Made by a program: the position numbers and the translations under genes. A stretch of 64,000 bases of DNA from Microbacterium paraoxydans (GTDB lineage Bacteria; Actinomycetota; Actinomycetes; Actinomycetales; Microbacteriaceae): positions 2,542,001-2,606,000 of the forward strand of contig NZ_LT629770.1 in assembly GCF_900105335.1 (NCBI RefSeq), read 5' to 3'. Shown here one piece after another: positions 34,181-42,210 of this stretch; the stretch's first letter is position 1, and every line of letters starts with the position of its first letter. A model generated the notes under the pieces. That model saw only the letters and a list, made by a program, of their open reading frames with translations. It was not told where the DNA came from and searched no databases.

Positions 34181-35506
34181 ATGAAGCGCACGTCCCGCTT
34201 GCGTCTTGGTCGCATCGGGATCGTCGCCGTGCTCGCGATCGTGCTGGGATCGCTGACGCCGGCCCTCACCACGACCGGTTCCGCGAGCGCGGCGTCCGAC
34301 GGCTACATGGTCTACCCGGCTTCGGGCAACATCCAGTCCAAGGTCGGCGACGGCTGCCTCGGCAACTATCGTGCGCACGACGGCATCGACATCTCGCGGA
34401 ACGGCGGGACGCCGATCCTGGCGGCGTATGACGGCGTGATCAAGAGCCGCACGTCGAACGGCGGCTACGGCAACTACGTCGATGTGCAGCACCCGGGCGG
34501 CTATGTCACCCGATACGCCCACATGGCGGCATCCGGCTGGTACGCACCGGGGACGAAGGTTCTGCGCGGGCAGCAGATCGGCGTCGTCGGGAACACCGGC
34601 AACTCCGCCGCGTACCACCTGCATTTCGAGGTGTGGCTGAACGGCAAGGTCTACTCCCAGATCAACGACGGATTCACCTGCCTGTCGAACGTCACGCGGG
34701 GAGGGACGATCCCGCTGTTCTTCCCCGGTCTCGGGGCGAGCGACTCGGCGGGCATCGACACCGCCGACTTCACCGGTAACGGTAAGGCCGATCTTCTCGT
34801 CGTCGCGGGCAACGGGGATCTCAGACTGCGAGCGGGGGACGGCCGCAGCGGCCTCGCCGGACCGACCACCCTGTTCGGAGGCGGGTGGGGGAACTCACGA
34901 CGGCACATCACGCACTCGGACTTCAACGGAGACGGCAACGCGGACATCCTCGTGGCGCGCTCCGACGGCGCCCTGGAGTACTACGCCGGGAACGGCGCCG
35001 GCGGCTTCCGTGCAGCGACCACCCCGGGAGCCGGCTGGTACGGGATGCGTCACGTCACTTCCGGTGCGGACTTCACCGGGGACGGACGGCAGGACGTCAT
35101 CGGAGTGTCCCCGGCCGGGACTCTCGTGATCTTCCCCGGCAACGGGGCCGGCGGCTTCCGCACTCCGAACGTCACCGTGGGCAACGGCTGGGAGGGTTTC
35201 CACTACCTCGTCGCCGGAGACTTCGACGGCGACGGACGGGGTGACCTCATCGGGGTCGCCGGTGATGGCGTGCTGAGGCTCTACACCGGCGCGTCCGGCC
35301 TGCGCACCTGGCGTCAGGCCGGGACCGGCTGGCAGGAGTTCACCGAGGTCACCGGCGGCGCGGACTACAACGGGGACGGTCGTGCGGACCTGGTCGCCCG
35401 CACGGCGGCAGGACAGCTCTACCTCTATCCCGGCAACGGCGCGGGAGGGTTCGGCACCAAGATCCTCATGGCCTCGGATGCGGCGGACTACCTCGCGATC
35501 GAATAG
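34181..35506 (+). CDS. Secreted M23 (LytM) peptidase with C-terminal FG-GAP/VCBS repeats
   Basis: 441 residues. Signal peptide ~1-40 (LGRIGIVAVLAIVLGSL, then SASAASDG). The M23 domain (~45-170) has the zinc ligands in HDGID and HLHFEVW, with GGYGNYVDVQHPGGYVTRYA between. Residues ~190-441 are five Ca-binding-like propeller repeats: TADFTGNGKADLLV, SDFNGDGNADILV, ADFTGDGRQDVIG, GDFDGDGRGDLIG, ADYNGDGRADLVA. Expected to cut peptide cross-links in peptidoglycan; the repeats may bind wall glycan or mediate attachment. The GTG 31 codons upstream lies before the candidate promoter and was not used. Confidence 0.92.
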   Translation: MKRTSRLRLGRIGIVAVLAIVLGSLTPALTTTGSASAASDGYMVYPASGNIQSKVGDGCLGNYRAHDGIDISRNGGTPILAAYDGVIKSRTSNGGYGNYVDVQHPGGYVTRYAHMAASGWYAPGTKVLRGQQIGVVGNTGNSAAYHLHFEVWLNGKVYSQINDGFTCLSNVTRGGTIPLFFPGLGASDSAGIDTADFTGNGKADLLVVAGNGDLRLRAGDGRSGLAGPTTLFGGGWGNSRRHITHSDFNGDGNADILVARSDGALEYYAGNGAGGFRAATTPGAGWYGMRHVTSGADFTGDGRQDVIGVSPAGTLVIFPGNGAGGFRTPNVTVGNGWEGFHYLVAGDFDGDGRGDLIGVAGDGVLRLYTGASGLRTWRQAGTGWQEFTEVTGGADYNGDGRADLVARTAAGQLYLYPGNGAGGFGTKILMASDAADYLAIE

Positions 35507-35538
35507 CGCGGGTCGCGTAGCGGGCACCGGCCGACGCG

Positions 35539-35544
35539 TATCGT
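35539..35544 (+). promoter_or_regulatory. Leaderless -10 box for the gene at 35551
   Basis: TATCGT 6 nt before the ATG. Confidence 0.5.
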
Positions 35545-35550
35545 GGGCGC

Positions 35551-36396
35551 ATGGCCGCTCCGACCCTCGATGACATCGCGGCGGCGCTGTACGCAGGGCC
35601 GCCCGAGGAGTTCACGACCGCCCGGAACGCACGGGCGAAGGACCTCGACGATCGCGCGCTCGCCGCGGAGGTGAAGGCGCTGCGCAAGCCGGCAGTGGCT
35701 GCCTGGGTCGTCAACGTCTTCGCGCAGGAGCGTGCCGCGCAGCTCGGGGAGGCCCTGGCGCTGGCGGCGGAGCTGCGCGAGGCGCAGGCGGAGCTGGACG
35801 CCGCGGCGTTGGCGAAGCTCGGCCGGGAGCGGCGCGCGCTGACCCGGCGGCTCGCCGAGACCGCCGCGGACCTTGCGGGCTCCCGAGGCGAACGAGTGAC
35901 GGCGGCGACGCGGGATGCGGTCGAGCAGACGATCTCCGCGGCATTCTTCGACCCGGACGCGGCGGCCGCCGTGGCCTCGGGGCGTCTCGTGCGGGCATTG
36001 GAGCCTTCGGGCACGGCGGACGACATCCGCGACGCGGTGGCCGGAACGCTCCCCGCACTGCAGCCCCAACCCCCGCGTCCTCCGGACGAACTGCACGAGC
36101 GTCGGAAACGCCGGGATGCCGAGCGTCAGCTGGCGGCTGCGGAGAAGGACCTCGCGGCGGCGGAGCGGGCCCTCGCGAAGGAGGACGAGGTGATGCAGGC
36201 GCTGAGCGATCGCGCGGAGGAGCTGGCCGACGGCATCGCCGAGCTGGAGGCGCAGATCGAGAAGCTGCATCAGGAAGCCGACCGCGTCGGGCGCGACCGT
36301 CCCGCCGCGGAGGAGCGGCGCACCGCGGCCGTGGAGAAGAAGGATGCCGCCGCCGAGGCCGTGCAGGCGGCGCGCGCGGCGCTCGCCGACCTCTGA
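35551..36396 (+). CDS. Alanine-rich coiled-coil protein of unknown function
   Basis: 281 residues, no signal peptide or membrane segment. The N-terminal ~110 residues are a helical domain with FTTARNARAKDLDDRALAAE and KPAVAAWVVNVFAQE. A middle region (~115-180) includes AAATRDAVEQTISAAFF-like helices. Residues ~185-281 form a continuous charged coiled coil (EKDLAAAERALAKEDEV). I recognise the general type from other actinobacteria but know no function. Leaderless promoter 6 nt upstream; converges on the lipoprotein gene at 36403 with a CTGAG/CTCAG mini-hairpin over both stops. Confidence 0.75.
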   Translation: MAAPTLDDIAAALYAGPPEEFTTARNARAKDLDDRALAAEVKALRKPAVAAWVVNVFAQERAAQLGEALALAAELREAQAELDAAALAKLGRERRALTRRLAETAADLAGSRGERVTAATRDAVEQTISAAFFDPDAAAAVASGRLVRALEPSGTADDIRDAVAGTLPALQPQPPRPPDELHERRKRRDAERQLAAAEKDLAAAERALAKEDEVMQALSDRAEELADGIAELEAQIEKLHQEADRVGRDRPAAEERRTAAVEKKDAAAEAVQAARAALADL

Positions 36397-36402
36397 GCGG
36401 TC

Positions 36403-36840
36403 TCAGCCCCGGGCGGCGGCTTTCTCCTCAGGGGAGTTCGGCGTCCATCCGAACCAGCCGTCGTCGGCCGGGATGACGCTCCAGTCGCCGCAGACGAAGA
36501 CGGTCTTCGCCTCGTATGCGGACGGGCCGTCATCCAGGGTCCACGTCGGGGCGGAGGTCCGCTCCGTCTCCACGCAGTCGTCCGGCAGCGCTGTCGTGCT
36601 CGCCAGCAGGAGGACGGCGTCGTCCGCGTCCTCGAGGGTCGACGTCCTCAGCGTGAGGGCGGTCGCGTCTTCCGGAACCCAGTCCGCATCGATCGGCGCG
36701 TCCGCGCGGAAGGCATCGGCGTCGTCGAACGTCCTGGTCGACTGCTTGTGCACGAGACCCTCCACGGCGGCGCATCCACCGAGCAGCAGGGTGCCGCCGA
36801 GGAGCAGGGCGGCGGCGGGGAGGAGGTGTCGTCGTGTCAT
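36403..36840 (-). CDS. Small putative lipoprotein
   Basis: 145 residues. Basic n-region (MTRRHLLPA), core and lipobox LLLGGTLLLGGC, then a ~120-residue exported domain with DADWVPEDATALTLRTST, DDCVETERTSAPTW and FVCGDWSVIPADDGWFGW. Two Cys after the lipobox could form a disulfide. The paired DDC...E / VFVCGDW arrangement is seen in small actinobacterial lipoproteins of unknown role. Confidence 0.75.
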   Translation of the reverse strand: MTRRHLLPAAALLLGGTLLLGGCAAVEGLVHKQSTRTFDDADAFRADAPIDADWVPEDATALTLRTSTLEDADDAVLLLASTTALPDDCVETERTSAPTWTLDDGPSAYEAKTVFVCGDWSVIPADDGWFGWTPNSPEEKAAARG

Positions 36841-36935
36841 ACTTCCACTCTGCTGGCGAGGCTCGCGGACGGCGTCCGTCGGGGGAGGTATCCCTCGTCA
36901 CCCGGAGGAGTGATCTCTGCTGCAGGCGCCTCCGA

Positions 36936-36941
36936 TAGCCT
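36936..36941 (+). promoter_or_regulatory. Leaderless -10 box for the gene at 36948
   Basis: TAGCCT 6 nt before the ATG. Confidence 0.5.
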
Positions 36942-36947
36942 CGGGGG

Positions 36948-37691
36948 ATGCGGGAGGAAGTCCTCGAGGGCGGCAACGCGAGCGGACCCGTCGTGCGGGT
37001 CGGGGACACCGTCCGCAAGGCGTGGACAGCCGCGACCCCGCACATCGTCGCCTACGTGCGGGCGATGCGGGACGGCGGAGTGGATGCGCCCGAGCCGCTC
37101 GGCAGAGACGCGCAGGGGCGGCAGATCATCGAGTTCATCCCCGGCGCGCTCGCGATGGATGCCGCACCGCTCTCCGCCGCCGAGCTCGGCCGCGTGGGCG
37201 ACATGGTCCGCTGGATCCATGACGTCTCGGCGCGGTACGTCCCTGCTGCCGACGCGATCTGGGAACCACCCCTCTCGGCGCCCGCGCAGGAGCTCATCTG
37301 CCACAACGACCTGGCGCCGTGGAATCTGATGCTCGGCGACCGCTGGGTCTTCATCGACTGGGACGGCGCCTCCCCGAGCACCCGGTCGTGGGACCTCGCC
37401 TTCTCCGCGCAGACGTTCGCGCTTCCGGATCCGACCAGCGACCCGGAGCGCTCCGCCGACGACCTCGCAGCGTTCGTCGACGGATACGGCGCCGACGAGG
37501 AACTGCGCGCGGTGCTCCCGGACATGATGCGCCGGCGCACGCAGGCGATGCTCGACCTGCTGCGCTCGTCCGCGGAGGCGGGGCGCGAGCCGTGGGGGAC
37601 CATGTACAGCACGGGTCACGGGGCGCACTGGGCGGCGGTGCTCGACTATGTCACCGCGCATCGGGGTGTGTGGCAGCGCGCCCTGGCGTGA
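36948..37691 (+). CDS. Aminoglycoside phosphotransferase (APH) superfamily kinase
   Basis: 247 residues, kinase-like fold. Catalytic loop HNDLAPWNLMLGD and the DFG-equivalent FIDWDGASPSTRSWDLA are intact; the N lobe has NASGPVVRVGDTVRKAW. Members phosphorylate small molecules (aminoglycosides, homoserine, choline and others), so resistance should not be assumed. The gene has its own leaderless promoter and is not linked to a resistance cassette. Confidence 0.87.
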   Translation: MREEVLEGGNASGPVVRVGDTVRKAWTAATPHIVAYVRAMRDGGVDAPEPLGRDAQGRQIIEFIPGALAMDAAPLSAAELGRVGDMVRWIHDVSARYVPAADAIWEPPLSAPAQELICHNDLAPWNLMLGDRWVFIDWDGASPSTRSWDLAFSAQTFALPDPTSDPERSADDLAAFVDGYGADEELRAVLPDMMRRRTQAMLDLLRSSAEAGREPWGTMYSTGHGAHWAAVLDYVTAHRGVWQRALA

Positions 37692-37714
37692 CCGCTTCGC
37701 CGGTCCGCTTCTCC

Positions 37715-37720
37715 TAGGGT
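37715..37720 (+). promoter_or_regulatory. Leaderless -10 box for the hydrolase gene
   Basis: TAGGGT 7 nt before the ATG at 37728. It makes the in-frame GTG at 37719, which falls in the box, an unlikely start. Confidence 0.45.
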
Positions 37721-37727
37721 GATCGAC

Positions 37728-38783
37728 ATGAGTGACGACCTCGGCCGCGCAGTGATCGCGGATCTGTGCCGGATCCCGAACCCGGAGTCGATCGACCGGA
37801 CGGCGTACGTCGACCTCGGCGGTGTCCCCCAGTTCGTCTCGATCCGCGGGCGCAGCACACGGAACCCCGTACTCGTCGTCTGCCACGGCGGCCCGGCCCT
37901 GCCGTCGCTGCCCTCGTCGTGGGTCTGGCAACGCGGCGTGGAGGACTACTTCACGGTCGTCAACTACGACCAGCGTGCGAGTGGCAAGTCCGCAGGGTCC
38001 GTGTCTGAGGACATGGACCTCAGCGTCGACCGGTACGTCGACGATCTCGCGGAGCTGATCGCGTGGCTCCAGGGCGAGCTGGGCGTGCAGAAGGTCGGGG
38101 TGCTCGGGCACAGCTGGGGGACGGTCCTCGGGCTCACCCTCGCCCGGCGGCGTCCCGACCTGCTGTGGGCCTACATCGGCGTCGGCCAGGTCATCTCCGG
38201 TCCCGAGAACGAGGAAGAGAGCTTCCGCCACGCGATGCGGAGTGCCGTCGCGGATCGCAACGAGCAGGCGGTCTCCGAGTTGCAGGCGCTCGGGGAGTAC
38301 CCCGGTGAGGAGCCGTTGACCGTCGAACGCATCGTGACCTGCCGGAGATGGGCGCAGTACTACGGCGGCCTCTCGGCGTATCGCTCCGACTTCGCGTACT
38401 TCACCGAGTCGCAGGAGCTGTCCCCGTATTACACGGACGCCGACCTGGGCCTCATCGGCGTCGGGCAGCGGGCGACCATGCCCGCGGTGCTGCCCGCCCT
38501 GTTCGGCTTCGACGCCCGCGACCAGACGGCGTTCGAGGTGCCGATGCTCCAGTTCCTCGGACGGCACGACTGGACGACCCCCACCGGACCGGTCGCCCGC
38601 TGGCTGGAGACCGTGACGGCGCCCGCGACGCACGTCGTGTGGTTCGAGAACTCCGCGCACCTGTGCATGTTCGAGGAGCCCGGGAAGTTCCTGGTGAGCC
38701 TCGTGGCCCATGCGCTGCCGCACGCGGTCGCGGCGGGGAACGCGAGGGCGGACGGCTCGACGGACTCACTTGTGCCGGCGTGA
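37728..38783 (+). CDS. Alpha/beta hydrolase (proline iminopeptidase-like)
   Basis: 351 residues. Oxyanion motif HGGPALPS, the DQRASGKS strand (DQRGxGxS-like), nucleophile elbow GHSWGT with Ser near residue 127, then RHDWTTP with the acidic residue and NSAHLCMFEEP with the catalytic His. These four elements in order resemble S33 proline iminopeptidases and related hydrolases. No signal peptide, so cytoplasmic. Substrate unknown. Confidence 0.87.
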   Translation: MSDDLGRAVIADLCRIPNPESIDRTAYVDLGGVPQFVSIRGRSTRNPVLVVCHGGPALPSLPSSWVWQRGVEDYFTVVNYDQRASGKSAGSVSEDMDLSVDRYVDDLAELIAWLQGELGVQKVGVLGHSWGTVLGLTLARRRPDLLWAYIGVGQVISGPENEEESFRHAMRSAVADRNEQAVSELQALGEYPGEEPLTVERIVTCRRWAQYYGGLSAYRSDFAYFTESQELSPYYTDADLGLIGVGQRATMPAVLPALFGFDARDQTAFEVPMLQFLGRHDWTTPTGPVARWLETVTAPATHVVWFENSAHLCMFEEPGKFLVSLVAHALPHAVAAGNARADGSTDSLVPA

Positions 38784-38836
38784 GTCTGCGGGTCGCCGCC
38801 TCCCGTTCTGCTCTCTTCACCCGCTCCGTTATCGCG

Positions 38837-39421
38837 TCAGAGATGAATGGGGCCGGGGGAGGGAACCGCTGTCGGCAGGCCGCTATCGAGGATCCGCTGG
38901 ACGATGCCGATAGCGCGGTCGCTGAGACCGTCGCCCGGGTAGAAGTCCTCGTAGTGAGCCTCCGCCGCTTCCAACGTGGTGATGCCGCAGAGGGTGAGCA
39001 ACTGACGGATGTCGTCGACGTCGCGTCCTGGCCGGTTGGCGCGGAGCTTCATGGCGAGAAGCGCGTCCTTCGAGGCGACCTGGATTATGACGCCGTCTCG
39101 GTCGTAGATCGTCTCCCACTCGACAGTTCGACGCCCGAACGTCGGTACGGAATCGGCGTGCTCCACAGCGAAGTTGAACCAGCCGACGCTCCACCCTCGT
39201 CGGTCTCCGACGCGCGAGGCCGCGGCGAGAACGGCTTCGTCACTTCCAGGGTTGATGTGAAGGGAATCGAGGTCTCCGGTGGTACGGCGGTCGAAGTACC
39301 TGATGACGAGCGCAGCGCCGCCGACGAGTCGGATGCCTGCGACTTCGCCAGCGGCATGAAGCTCGCCGACCAGGTCGCGGAGGCCGGCGATGATGTCGTC
39401 GCGGTTCAGGGCGTCAGCCAT
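38837..39421 (-). CDS. Nucleotidyltransferase-type toxin (AbiEii/DUF6036-like)
   Basis: 194 residues. The nucleotidyltransferase core is clear: LVGGAALVIRYF then TTGDLDSLHI with the paired Asp, a third acidic strand near DGVIIQV, and LLAMKLRANRPGRDVDDIRQLL, which matches the family's C-terminal helix. Starts one base inside the antitoxin's stop (TGATG), so the pair is translationally coupled. By analogy to MenT/AbiEii toxins it may modify tRNA or another RNA acceptor stem; this is inferred. Confidence 0.82.
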   Translation of the reverse strand: MADALNRDDIIAGLRDLVGELHAAGEVAGIRLVGGAALVIRYFDRRTTGDLDSLHINPGSDEAVLAAASRVGDRRGWSVGWFNFAVEHADSVPTFGRRTVEWETIYDRDGVIIQVASKDALLAMKLRANRPGRDVDDIRQLLTLCGITTLEAAEAHYEDFYPGDGLSDRAIGIVQRILDSGLPTAVPSPGPIHL

Positions 39422-39996
39422 CAGACGCTCGTCAGCGTGTCTTGCCAGACAAGGACACCACGCTCGAGGAACTCCGTGGGCACGTCGTCGGGCGCCGGGA
39501 TCGGATCCGCCGGATCGACGTCCAGGGTTCGGGGTACCTGGACCCTCCTGTTCGGGCCGTCGACCCACGCCGGGGTGGGGAGCCCCTCCTCGCGGAGGCG
39601 AAGATCCACGAGCGCTGCCAGGGCGGCATCCCAGACGCGGTCACCGGTCGGCTCGGGTTCCGCGAGACCGAGAACCCCGCGTACGAGGCCGTGCTCGGCG
39701 TTGAGGTTGTCGCTCAGCTGGATGAACTCGCGAAGCGCGCTGTGCTTGTCGCCCGCTCGCAGGTACCCGCGGATCGCCGCCGCGATGGTCGCCGCGTCGT
39801 CCCGTCGCGTCGGTGCGGAGTACAGGCGATAGCCGGCGCCACGGAGGAAGCGTTCGACTGTGCTGAACTCAGCCTCGCGGCCACCTTCCACTCGAGATAC
39901 GCGGCCTTGATCGACGTTGGTTCGCTCGGCGAGATCCTTCTGCGTGAGCCCGCTGCTCTTCCGCGCAGCGCGCACGAGCACTGATGCGTTGGTCAC
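39421..39996 (-). CDS. XRE-family helix-turn-helix antitoxin
   Basis: 191 residues. HTH at ~5-55: ARKSSGLTQKDLAERTNVDQ, GRVSRVEGGREAE. The C-terminal ~130 residues carry the presumed toxin-binding region (HSALREFIQLSDNLNAEHGL). Start chosen at GTG 39996 because GGGGAGG lies 4 nt upstream; the in-frame ATG at 40029 is upstream of the likely transcription start. Antitoxin first, toxin second. Its DNA-binding domain points to autorepression. Confidence 0.82.
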   Translation of the reverse strand: MTNASVLVRAARKSSGLTQKDLAERTNVDQGRVSRVEGGREAEFSTVERFLRGAGYRLYSAPTRRDDAATIAAAIRGYLRAGDKHSALREFIQLSDNLNAEHGLVRGVLGLAEPEPTGDRVWDAALAALVDLRLREEGLPTPAWVDGPNRRVQVPRTLDVDPADPIPAPDDVPTEFLERGVLVWQDTLTSV

Positions 39997-40029
39997 GTCG
40001 CCTCCCCGTAGAAATGTCCTCTGAGCCAT

Positions 40030-40035
40030 ATTCTA
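40030..40035 (-). promoter_or_regulatory. Candidate -10 box for the toxin-antitoxin operon
   Basis: TAGAAT on the minus strand, about 34 nt before the GTG at 39996. No strong -35 seen. Confidence 0.4.
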
Positions 40036-40105
40036 CGTCGGCTGGGATCAGGATGCGACGCCTCAGATCCGGGAAGCCGCGTCCTGTTCGTTCCAGGGCA
40101 AAGCA

Positions 40106-40139
40106 AAACCCCCGCCATGTAGAAGCTAGGCGAGGGTTT
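40106..40139 (-). terminator. Terminator of the tRNA cluster
   Basis: 11-bp stem (arms 40106-40116 and 40129-40139, one G-T/A mismatch position) followed on the minus strand by a T-rich tract. A second 7-bp hairpin (40143-40163) sits between it and the 3' end of tRNA-Phe. Confidence 0.75.
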
Positions 40140-40166
40140 CTGGGCTGATTGTAATGATCAGCCGTG

Positions 40167-40239
40167 TGGCTCCGACCGGCATCGATCCGGTGACCTTTCG
40201 ATTTTCAGTCGAACGCTCTACCAACTGAGCTACAGAGCC
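40167..40239 (-). tRNA. tRNA-Phe (GAA)
   Basis: 73 nt on the minus strand. It reads GGCTCTGTAGCTCAGTTGGT at the 5' end, has a CTGAAAA anticodon loop, and a T-loop GATCGATGCC. CCA is not encoded. Last of three tRNAs transcribed together. Confidence 0.96.
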
Positions 40240-40307
40240 GCGCGGCGATGATGCTGCCGCGTCCTAGACGAAGAGCCCTCTCCGAAGAAAGAGCTCGTCG
40301 CACGGAG

Positions 40308-40381
40308 CGACCCTGACGGGACTTGAACCCGCGACCTCCGCCGTGACAGGGCGGCACGCTAACCAACTGCGCTACAGGGCC
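40308..40381 (-). tRNA. tRNA-Asp (GTC)
   Basis: 74 nt on the minus strand, anticodon loop CTGTCAC, T-loop GGTTCAAGTCC, acceptor pairing GGCCCTG with CAGGGTC (one G-T wobble), discriminator G. Middle gene of the cluster. Confidence 0.96.
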
Positions 40382-40412
40382 ATACTGGTGTTTTCAATTG
40401 TATCGGATGGAG

Positions 40413-40485
40413 TGACCCCAACGGGATTCGAACCCGTGCTACCGCCGTGAAAGGGCGGCGTCCTAGGCCGCTAAACGATGGGGCC
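40413..40485 (-). tRNA. tRNA-Glu (TTC)
   Basis: 73 nt on the minus strand, anticodon loop CTTTCAC, T-loop GGTTCGAATCC, acceptor GGCCCCA with TGGGGTC, discriminator A. First gene of the cluster; TATGCT on the minus strand at 40526-40521 may be its -10 box. Confidence 0.96.
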
Positions 40486-40657
40486 GAGTCAGTCCCGGGG
40501 GACTTCCTTGCCGACGCTCAAGCATAAGGGATCATTCGGGCAAATCGCGAATCGAGGCCGGAACCCGCTTCCCCCGGGCGTGTTCGAGCGGGACCATGGA
40601 GGGGCCGGGGATGCCGTTCACGCCGCTCCAGGAGTCTGGTGCTGGTGTGAAAGTTGT

Positions 40658-40666
40658 TGTTACTGT
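40658..40666 (+). promoter_or_regulatory. Candidate extended -10 promoter for the M23 gene at 40697
   Basis: TGTTACTGT, i.e. a TGn extension plus TACTGT (40661-40666), giving a ~25-nt leader with the GGAAGGGG ribosome site. Unrelated to the divergent tRNA promoter. Confidence 0.4.
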
Positions 40667-40696
40667 GGCATCTGTGAAACCGGCGGAAGGGGCCGT

Positions 40697-42037
40697 GTGA
40701 ACGACAAGACCACGCAGGATGCGGCATCCGCGGACTGCGGGTGTGCGCCCACCCCGACGGAGCGCCGTGCCCTCTTCGGTGACGGCATCAGCCGCCGCGG
40801 CGCTCTCGGACTCGGCGCGCTCAGCGTCGTCGCCCTCAGCGCGTTCGGCATCTCGTCTGGCGTCACGGCCGCCCACGCCGCGTCGTACCCGAGCTGGGAC
40901 GACGTGCAGAAGGCCAAGCAGAACGAGGCCTCCAAGGCTGCTGAGGTGAAGCGCATCGAGGGGCTGATCCAGTCGCTCACGCAGAAGGTCTCCGAGACGC
41001 AGGCCGCCGCCGAGGTCGCCTCGACCGAGTTCTACAACGCGCAGCAGGCCTACTTCGCCGCGATCGCGGAGGCCGACTCGCTGCAGGAGAAGGCGGACGC
41101 GCAGGCCGCCGTCGCCGACGAGTCCGCCCGCAAGGCCGGTCAGGTCGCCGCCCAGCTCTACCGCAACGGCGGCGACGACACCTCGCTGGAGCTGTTCTTC
41201 GCGGGCTCCGCAGCCAACGCCGACGAGCTCCTCGCCCGCCTCGGCTCGATGGACAAGCTCCTCGAGTACAACCAGACCGTCTACAACGACGCGGTCGCCG
41301 CGCGGAACTCCGCCCAGTCGCTCAGCGATCAGGCGGTCGTCGCCCGGGACGAGCGCGACCGGCTCCAGAAGATCGCCGAGGAGAAGATGGTCGCGGCGCA
41401 GCAGGCCGCCGACGCCGCCCAGGCCGCTCTCGACGAGCAGTCGGCGAACCTCGCCACGATGCAGGCGCAGCTCGCCGCGCTGAAGGACACCACCGCGACC
41501 ACCGTCGCCGGCTACCAGAAGGGCGTCGAGGAGCGCGAGAAGGAGCGTAAGCGCCGCGAGGCCGCCGAAGCCGCCGCGAATGCCGGCGGCAACAGCGGCG
41601 GCGGCGGGACCCCGGGAAGCGGCGGCTGGGTGCGTCCGCATGGCGGTTACCGCAGCTCCGGCTACGGCCCGCGCTCCCAGCAGTGCAACGCCAACGGCTG
41701 CTCGTCGAGCTGGCACTACGGCGTCGACCTCGCGAACGGCTGCGGCGCGGCGATCTACGCGGCGCACTCGGGCACTGTCGATGCCGCGTTCTACAACGGC
41801 GGGTACGGCAACTACGTCCGGATCCAGCACCGCGGCGGCATCGCGACCGGCTACGCGCACATCAAGCCCGGCGGCTTCGCGGTCCGGAACGGCCAGTGGG
41901 TGCGCGCCGGCCAGGTCATCGCGTATGCGGGCAACACCGGCGGCTCCTTCGGCTGCCACCTGCACTTCGAGGTCTACATCAACGGCCGCTACACGAACCC
42001 CATCGACTTCATGGCGAGCAAGGGCATCTCCGTCTGA
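40697..42037 (+). CDS. Tat-exported M23 peptidase with long coiled coil
   Basis: 446 residues from GTG 40697, which follows GGAAGGGG. Tat signal SRRGALGLGALSVVAL with cleavage near AHAASYP. A coiled coil (~70-290) has DVQKAKQNEASKAAEVKR at its start and EEREKERKRREAAEAA at its end. A Gly-rich hinge leads to the M23 domain: HYGVDLANGC (zinc His and Asp), YGNYVRIQHRGG, CHLHFEVYING. The layout matches EnvC/RipA-like hydrolases regulated through the coiled coil, often by FtsEX. A perfect terminator follows. Confidence 0.92.
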   Translation: MNDKTTQDAASADCGCAPTPTERRALFGDGISRRGALGLGALSVVALSAFGISSGVTAAHAASYPSWDDVQKAKQNEASKAAEVKRIEGLIQSLTQKVSETQAAAEVASTEFYNAQQAYFAAIAEADSLQEKADAQAAVADESARKAGQVAAQLYRNGGDDTSLELFFAGSAANADELLARLGSMDKLLEYNQTVYNDAVAARNSAQSLSDQAVVARDERDRLQKIAEEKMVAAQQAADAAQAALDEQSANLATMQAQLAALKDTTATTVAGYQKGVEEREKERKRREAAEAAANAGGNSGGGGTPGSGGWVRPHGGYRSSGYGPRSQQCNANGCSSSWHYGVDLANGCGAAIYAAHSGTVDAAFYNGGYGNYVRIQHRGGIATGYAHIKPGGFAVRNGQWVRAGQVIAYAGNTGGSFGCHLHFEVYINGRYTNPIDFMASKGISV

Positions 42038-42055
42038 CGGACGGCTGGATAGCGG

Positions 42056-42088
42056 AAGACCCCCGGACGCATGGCGTCCGGGGGTCTT
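42056..42088 (+). terminator. Intrinsic terminator after the M23 gene
   Basis: Perfect 15-bp stem (arms 42056-42070 and 42074-42088) with a 3-nt ATG loop, 19 nt after the stop. Confidence 0.9.
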
Positions 42089-42205
42089 CGCTTCGACAGG
42101 CTCAGCGAACCAGAGAAGGTCGGCGACCGAGAGAGGTCGGCGACCCAGAGAAGGTCGGCGACCGAGATAGGTCAGCGCCCCAGAGAGGTCGGCGACCCAG
42201 ATGGG
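42089..42205. repeat. Interspersed intergenic repeat, copy 1, with six 17-19-bp tandem units
   Basis: Head CGCTTCGACAGGCTCAGCGA (42089-42108), shared exactly with 45087-45106. The tail is made of units ending near 42119, 42136, 42154, 42171, 42188 and 42205, with the consensus TCGGCGACCSAGAGAGG. It lies between the terminator and the ppa stop and has no coding pattern. Confidence 0.8.
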
Positions 42206-42210
42206 TCCGG

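Noticed and set aside
36948-37691. Aminoglycoside resistance gene
   Set aside because: The APH fold is used by many kinases and there is no resistance cassette context; only the superfamily call is supported.
39997-40029. Longer antitoxin start at ATG 40029
   Set aside because: It lies at the -10 box or before the predicted transcript start; GTG 39996 has an excellent GGGGAGG site.
40500-40696. Possible c-di-AMP (ydaO) riboswitch before the M23 gene, as seen for some wall-hydrolase genes
   Set aside because: I could not find the conserved core elements, and an extended -10 near 40661 would leave only a ~25-nt leader.
42101-42205. Tandem units resembling a CRISPR array
   Set aside because: Units are 17-19 bp, degenerate and contiguous with no spacers, and there are no cas genes in the window.
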